A stretch of DNA of 9,720 nucleotides. Origin: JBEBBU01 sp041158225 (GTDB lineage Bacteria > Pseudomonadota > Gammaproteobacteria > Methylococcales > Methylococcaceae). The translations under genes were made by a program, and so were the position numbers. The notes under the pieces were generated by a model. That model made no database searches. It was not told the origin of the DNA and saw nothing but the letters and a program-made list of their open reading frames with translations. Location: assembly GCA_041158225.1 (NCBI GenBank), contig JBEBBU010000010.1, positions 1 to 9,720 on the forward strand. Direction: 5' to 3'. Shown here piece after piece: positions 5,728 to 9,720 of this stretch (position 1 is its first letter; each line of letters starts with the position of its first letter).

Positions 5728-7122
5728 ACTGGTTCCCTCTCCGCCATCTTCAAGCACAACGCCCTGCTCCCTGAGTTCATCCCTGATCTGGTCTGAAACC
5801 AGCCAGTTACGCTGATTTCTTGCTTCCAGCCTTGCTGCAATACGGGACTCTATCCAGGCTGCATCCAGCGTGTGGCCAGATTCCTGCGGACCGGCGAGTC
5901 CTGTCTGCAGCATGCTTTGTGGATCGGACTGCAACAGTCCAAGCGTATGGCCAAGGCTGCGCAGGATAGCTCCCAGGCGTCGGGTCTCATCTTCCGGCAA
6001 GCGCTCATGCCTGCGACGGTTGATGTTCCTTGCCAGATCAAACATGACGGCCATTGCCTCGGGCGTATTGAAGTCATCCTGCATGGCCTGATCAAACTTA
6101 CGGACATATGGATCATCGCTATCAACGACGCTCTGGCTGTCACTGGCGTGATCTTTCAGCGCTGTGTAGAGCCTTGCAAGAGCAGCCGCTGCCTCGTCAA
6201 TGTTTTCCTGGCTATAGTTAAGCGGACTGCGATAATGGCTATTCAGAATAAAAAATCTGACGACCTCTGGATGACAGGTCCGCAAAACCTCTCTGAGAGT
6301 AAAAAAATTGCCCAGAGACTTGGACATTTTTTCTTCGTTGAGGCGTATGAATCCGTTATGCATCCAGTAATTGACATAAGTTTTGCCGCTGGCAGCCTCA
6401 GACTGGGCAATCTCGTTTTCATGATGGGGAAACTGCAGATCCATGCCGCCACCGTGGATATCGAAATGCTCACCCAGACAGCAGGTTGACATGGCAGAAC
6501 ATTCGATGTGCCACCCAGGACGTCCGGCTCCCCATCGGGAGTCCCAGCTTGGTTCTCCTGGCTTTGCATGCTTCCACAGCACAAAATCGAGCGGATCGTG
6601 CTTGAATCCATCAACCTCGACACGCTCGCCTGCGCGGAGATCATCAGGATTCTTGCCAGACAGACGGCCATAGTCTGGAAATCGGCTGACCGAAAAATAG
6701 ACATCACCGTTCTCTGCAGGATAGGCGTATCCCTGATCAACCAGGCGCCCTATCATGGCCAGCATGTCATCAATGGCCTGGGTCGCTTTTGGCTCCATGT
6801 CAGGCGCGATGACACCCAATGCCGCCTCATCCTCGTGCATGTCCTGAATGTAGCGCGCAGTCAGGGCATCGGTACTGATGCCCTGCTGCTGGGCTCTGTG
6901 AATGATCTTGTCATCAATATCAGTGATATTGCGCACATAGGTGACACGGTAACCCAGATGGCGCAGATAACGCGCGACCATGTCAAATACCACCATGACA
7001 CGGGCATGTCCAAGATGGCAGTGATCATAGACAGTCATGCCACAGACGTACATGCGTACTTCCCCTGCAACCAGCGGCTGGAAGATCTCCTTCTGGCGGC
7101 TGAGGGTATTATAGATTTTCAT
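5713..7122 (-). CDS. cysS: CysS, cysteinyl-tRNA synthetase
   Basis: CysS charges tRNA-Cys with cysteine and is a monomeric class I synthetase. At 469 residues it is full length. The ATP-binding HxGH motif is HLGH at residues 36-39, and the second signature is an intact KMSKS at 265-269. The four zinc ligands that select cysteine are present: Cys27 in YVCGMTVYD, Cys208 in WHIECSAMS, then His233 and Glu237 in FPHHENEIAQSE, one residue offset from E. coli numbering. The C-terminal anticodon-binding domain is complete, ending in GTSWRLG. The ATG at 7122 lies inside the gltX end (14-bp overlap) with GGAG six bases upstream, so the two synthetases form an operon. Confidence 0.97.
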   Translation of the reverse strand: MKIYNTLSRQKEIFQPLVAGEVRMYVCGMTVYDHCHLGHARVMVVFDMVARYLRHLGYRVTYVRNITDIDDKIIHRAQQQGISTDALTARYIQDMHEDEAALGVIAPDMEPKATQAIDDMLAMIGRLVDQGYAYPAENGDVYFSVSRFPDYGRLSGKNPDDLRAGERVEVDGFKHDPLDFVLWKHAKPGEPSWDSRWGAGRPGWHIECSAMSTCCLGEHFDIHGGGMDLQFPHHENEIAQSEAASGKTYVNYWMHNGFIRLNEEKMSKSLGNFFTLREVLRTCHPEVVRFFILNSHYRSPLNYSQENIDEAAAALARLYTALKDHASDSQSVVDSDDPYVRKFDQAMQDDFNTPEAMAVMFDLARNINRRRHERLPEDETRRLGAILRSLGHTLGLLQSDPQSMLQTGLAGPQESGHTLDAAWIESRIAARLEARNQRNWLVSDQIRDELREQGVVLEDGGEGTSWRLG

Positions 7123-8521
7123 GATTTTCTCCAGATAGTGCCCTGCAGTACTCCAGCCGTTCCGATAGCTGCCCAGGGCTTAGCATGGCGAATATTCTGG
7201 CCAGTTCCGGTCCATCCAGTCGTCCGCTCAGCATGGCGCGAAGTGGCATGAAGAGGCTTTTCCCCTGGTATCCACCCGTTGTTTTGATAGTTTCGATAAA
7301 GCTTTTGTAATCTGTGGTGGTGGCAATGGCAGCTGCCACGGCATTGAACCATTCGGGGATGCATTGCCTGATCATGGCTCTGGCATCTTCCTGCATATCG
7401 GGTACTGACCGGGTAAGCACATCAAACCAGATCATGGCATCTGCAGGGAAGAGGCAGTTGTAACGGACAATTTCAATAAAATCTTCACGCAAGGATACGG
7501 GAAGTTCATGCTGGATGATGGCAGGTAATGCAGTAAAGATAGACTGTGAATCCATCGACTTCATGCAGGAATGCTGCCAGTGCAGCAGGTGCTGCATGTC
7601 ATGACGGGCGGGTGAATGGCTCAGGTTCGTCATGGAAAAACCGGCCACGAGCGCCTGCCAGTCCAGCAGCCTGTCGTCCTGATAATGGTGACCGATGCGG
7701 GCAAGTGCGTTGATGACGGCCAACGGAAAAAATCCGCTTTCCCTCAGTTCGCGAATGCTCTGGCTACCGTTGCGTTTGGACAGCGGCGTACCATCATCAC
7801 CCAGAATCAGGGCGATATGAGCATACTGAGGCTGGCGTAATGACAGCGCTGACAGCAGCATCAGCTGACGCGGCGTATTGCTGAGATGATCCTCCCCCCT
7901 GACCACAAGGTCGACTCCCATCATGGCATCATCAATGGCGTTGGAGAAGAAGAAGGCCGCACTGTCATCCGAGCGCTGGATGACAAAATCACCGATATCC
8001 CTGCCATGAAAGATCTGCTCCCCCCTGACCAGATCATCAAACCGGACAATATCATCTGCATCGACCCTGAAGCGATAGCTGGGCTGCTCGCCACGCCCGA
8101 TCCTGTCCGCAATGTCTTCACGGGACAGATGGCTGCATGTACCGGCGTAACGTGGTGGACGCCCCATGGCCAGCTGTCTCGCCCGCGTCCGCGCCAGCTC
8201 GTCAGTGGAACAGAAGCAGGGGTAAGCCCTGTCAGCATGCACAAGCTGTTGCAGACAGTCCCGATAAATGCCGCTTCGCCTTGACTGGACATACTGCTCA
8301 CCGTCAGGAAACCCAGGACCTTCCTGCCAGGTGATACCCAGCCATTGCAGATCCTCAATAAGCGCATCCACAAACTGGGGCTGGCTTCTCTGAAGATCAG
8401 TATCCTCAATCCGCAGTATGAAACGGTTACCTGCCAGGTAGCTGAACAGAGCGGTCCTTGCATTGCCAATGTGCATATACCCTGTAGGGCTGGGCGCGAA
8501 GCGTGTTTTTTTTTCCACCAT
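7109..8521 (-). CDS. gltX: GltX, glutamyl-tRNA synthetase (non-discriminating or GluRS2-like)
   Basis: This class I synthetase attaches glutamate to tRNA-Glu, or to tRNA-Gln in some second copies. From the ATG at 8521 it is 470 residues. The HIGH motif lies in FAPSPTGYMHIGNARTALF (residues 8-26). A zinc site like E. coli GltX is seen as Cys102, Cys104, Cys129 and His131. The GED(H)LSNTPRQ substrate segment lies at 209-219. The KLSKR loop reads PLSKR (246-250), so its first Lys is Pro. The NGSQSIRELRESGFFPLAVINALARIG context after it resembles the second GluRS type carried by many proteobacteria, which is a recollection and not a search result. AGGA lies only two bases before the ATG but five before a GTG at 8518, so the true start may be one codon later. 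Upstream codons to 8611 look non-coding. Confidence 0.93.
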   Translation of the reverse strand: MVEKKTRFAPSPTGYMHIGNARTALFSYLAGNRFILRIEDTDLQRSQPQFVDALIEDLQWLGITWQEGPGFPDGEQYVQSRRSGIYRDCLQQLVHADRAYPCFCSTDELARTRARQLAMGRPPRYAGTCSHLSREDIADRIGRGEQPSYRFRVDADDIVRFDDLVRGEQIFHGRDIGDFVIQRSDDSAAFFFSNAIDDAMMGVDLVVRGEDHLSNTPRQLMLLSALSLRQPQYAHIALILGDDGTPLSKRNGSQSIRELRESGFFPLAVINALARIGHHYQDDRLLDWQALVAGFSMTNLSHSPARHDMQHLLHWQHSCMKSMDSQSIFTALPAIIQHELPVSLREDFIEIVRYNCLFPADAMIWFDVLTRSVPDMQEDARAMIRQCIPEWFNAVAAAIATTTDYKSFIETIKTTGGYQGKSLFMPLRAMLSGRLDGPELARIFAMLSPGQLSERLEYCRALSGENHENL

Positions 8522-8523
8522 GA

Positions 8524-8527
8524 TCCT
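8524..8527 (-). promoter_or_regulatory. Ribosome-binding site of gltX, close to the start
   Basis: AGGA on the minus strand lies two bases before the ATG at 8521 and five bases before the next codon, a GTG at 8518. The spacing favours the GTG, the codon type favours the ATG; the protein differs by one residue. Confidence 0.5.
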
Positions 8528-8645
8528 GAATGTGAAATGAAACAGTTGTCGGCAGGCGTCATGTACCTGCTTTAAGCAGCAAAGGTTAACTTTTGACTGA
8601 ATATGCCGCAATAGCGCAGCAACCGTCTTATGACATCAGTGTAAA

Positions 8646-8674
8646 TTGACGCTCGCGGCACAGCACCGTAAACT
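8646..8674 (+). promoter_or_regulatory. Sigma-70 promoter driving nuoM
   Basis: TTGACG (8646-8651, 5 of 6 to the -35 consensus) is followed after exactly 17 bases by TAAACT (8669-8674, 4 of 6 to the -10). This gives a leader of roughly 40 nt before the ATG at 8720. It lies in the 198-bp gap between the divergent gltX and nuoM starts. No equally good promoter was found for gltX in that gap, which otherwise shows only a short CTGCTTTAAGCAG palindrome near 8569-8581. Confidence 0.6.
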
Positions 8675-8719
8675 TGGGCAGTTTGACATGCCCTGCGTAT
8701 CAGGGTCGGGATCCAGTGA

Positions 8720-9720
8720 ATGAAGTTATTGAGTGGCATACTCTTCTTTCCGCTACTGAGCGCTGTGACCCTTCTGGTCATACCTGCCCGCGATGCAAGA
8801 TTCAACCAGCGCTGGACTACCGTGACGGCGTTATTGCAGCTGTTGGCTGTCTCCATCGCGGCTTTGGTGTTTGACAGGCATAGCAGTCTGGTTCAGTTTG
8901 CTGAAACCAGAATGTGGAATGCCAGCCTTGGCAGCCACTATGCACTCGGTCTGGACGGATTTTCCCTGCTGATGGTCGTACTGACATCACTGCTGTTCCT
9001 GCTGTCGCTGGTCGCATCTGATGCGCTACCCAGACAATCCCGTAACTATTACCTTTGCATGCTGCTGCTTGATATGGGGCTTCTGGGCGTTTTCATGGCG
9101 CGGGACTGGGCCCTGCTCTATGTTTTCTGGGAGCTGACCCTGGTGCCCCTGTTTTTTCTCATCGATCATTGGGGAGGGCGCCGCAGACATCTTGCCAGCC
9201 TCAATTTTGTAGTCTACACCATGGGCGGCGCTGTCTTCATACTGACAGCACTGCTGATGATCTATACTCATTCACCTGTTCATTCAACGCTCATGGACAG
9301 TATGGAGGTCAGTGCCCAGGCTCTGGATACCCGGCAGCAGGTCGTTATCCTGCTACTTTTCCTTGTAGGCTTTGGCGTCAAGCTTCCCGTGTTTCCACTG
9401 CATGGATGGTTGCCGCTGGCCCATGTCGAGGCTCCCGCTTCTGTCAGTATCCTGCTATCCGGCATCATGCTGAAAATGGGGGCTTACGGGCTGCTCAGAA
9501 TCTATGCCATGCTGCCTGATGCCGTTATTCTGTGTCAGCCGTTGCTGGCAGGACTTTCTGTTTTCGGTGTACTTTACGGTGCCCTGCTTGCCTGGCGCCA
9601 GAGTGATTTCAAATCCCAGATTGCTTATGGCTCCATCAGCCACATGGGCTGGGTCATGCTTGGCCTTACCATGCTCACCCCCCTGTCCATTTCCGGCGCA
9701 TGGTTGCAAATGATCGCGCA
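8720..9720 (+). CDS. nuoM: NuoM-family antiporter-like subunit of complex I (3' part missing)
   Basis: NuoM is an inner-membrane, proton-translocating subunit of NADH:quinone oxidoreductase. The frame runs from the ATG at 8720 past the right edge; 333 residues are visible of about 490-510. GGGA precedes the ATG by eight bases. The protein is a string of membrane helices. Key charged residues are present: Glu138 in YVFWELTLVPLFFLI (E. coli Glu144), Lys221 in GFGVKLPVFPLHGWLP (Lys234) and Lys252 in LSGIMLKMGAYGLLR (Lys265), with the same 31-residue spacing between the lysines. RQSDFKSQIAYGSISHMGWV matches the discontinuous-helix region. The segment AHVEAPASVSILLSG differs from the usual AHxEAPTAGSVxLAG, so this may be a paralogue and not the core NuoM. 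It heads its own transcription unit, and no nuoL lies before it. Confidence 0.88.
   Translation, partial: MKLLSGILFFPLLSAVTLLVIPARDARFNQRWTTVTALLQLLAVSIAALVFDRHSSLVQFAETRMWNASLGSHYALGLDGFSLLMVVLTSLLFLLSLVASDALPRQSRNYYLCMLLLDMGLLGVFMARDWALLYVFWELTLVPLFFLIDHWGGRRRHLASLNFVVYTMGGAVFILTALLMIYTHSPVHSTLMDSMEVSAQALDTRQQVVILLLFLVGFGVKLPVFPLHGWLPLAHVEAPASVSILLSGIMLKMGAYGLLRIYAMLPDAVILCQPLLAGLSVFGVLYGALLAWRQSDFKSQIAYGSISHMGWVMLGLTMLTPLSISGAWLQMIA

Noticed and set aside
5872..7251. Several long plus-strand frames opposite cysS (205 and 247 residues)
   Set aside because: They are antisense shadows of cysS with no recognisable domains or ribosome-binding sites.
8522..8611. N-terminal extension of gltX by 30 residues
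   Set aside because: The family begins just before RFAPSPTG. The added residues resemble no leader domain, and the AGGA lies by the 8521/8518 start.
8572..8856. A 94-residue minus-strand frame between gltX and nuoM
   Set aside because: It overlaps the nuoM start and both divergent control regions, has no ribosome-binding site or recognisable domain, and the nuoM frame is clearly real.
9171..9178. KOPS-like octamer GGGGAGGG (GGGNAGGG form) that might orient FtsK
   Set aside because: It points away from dif, opposite to the expected direction, and is a single copy inside nuoM. No CCCTNCCC toward dif was found by eye, so polarity of KOPS cannot be used here.

Overview
The window looks like a stretch of a gammaproteobacterial (less likely betaproteobacterial) chromosome at the replication terminus of a flagellated C1-metabolising bacterium. 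Three things point there. A 28-bp site at 861-888 is almost a textbook gammaproteobacterial dif site, the XerC/XerD chromosome-dimer resolution site. The flagellar pair flgM-flgN sits next to it. A divergent mtdA/fchA pair encodes the tetrahydrofolate C1 module typical of methylotrophs and methanotrophs. I cannot name the genus from this sequence.

Layout. (1) 1-827, plus strand: the 3' part of an unrecognised, AT-rich gene that enters from the left edge. (2) 861-888: dif. (3) 904-4743, minus strand: a co-directional run transcribed in the order fchA (methenyl-H4F cyclohydrolase), a small lipoprotein, proA, nadD, flgM, flgN. A good sigma-28 (FliA) promoter lies between nadD and flgM, so flgMN has its own class-3 flagellar promoter. 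(4) 4832-5692, plus strand: mtdA, divergent from fchA across an 88-bp spacer. (5) 5713-8521, minus strand: gltX-cysS, two aminoacyl-tRNA synthetase genes overlapping by 14 bp, convergent with mtdA across a strong hairpin. (6) 8720 to the right edge, plus strand: the first two thirds of a NuoM-family proton-pumping subunit behind a recognisable sigma-70 promoter.

How the genes fit together. MtdA and FchA catalyse consecutive steps, methylene-H4F to methenyl-H4F to formyl-H4F, and together replace the bifunctional FolD. ProA (proline synthesis) and NadD (NAD synthesis) are housekeeping genes with a conserved neighbourhood; here flagellar regulatory genes follow nadD where rsfS-rlmH usually lie. 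GltX has a proline in place of the first lysine of its KLSKR loop and looks like a second-type GluRS.

The most interesting area is the left end. A gene of clearly different base composition stops 33 bp before dif, and gene orientation flips exactly at dif. That is what a terminus looks like, and also what an integrated Xer-exploiting mobile element (IMEX) would look like. Only the sequence further left can decide. No tRNA, rRNA, CRISPR array or insertion sequence was seen, and no stretch over 300 bases lacks a gene.
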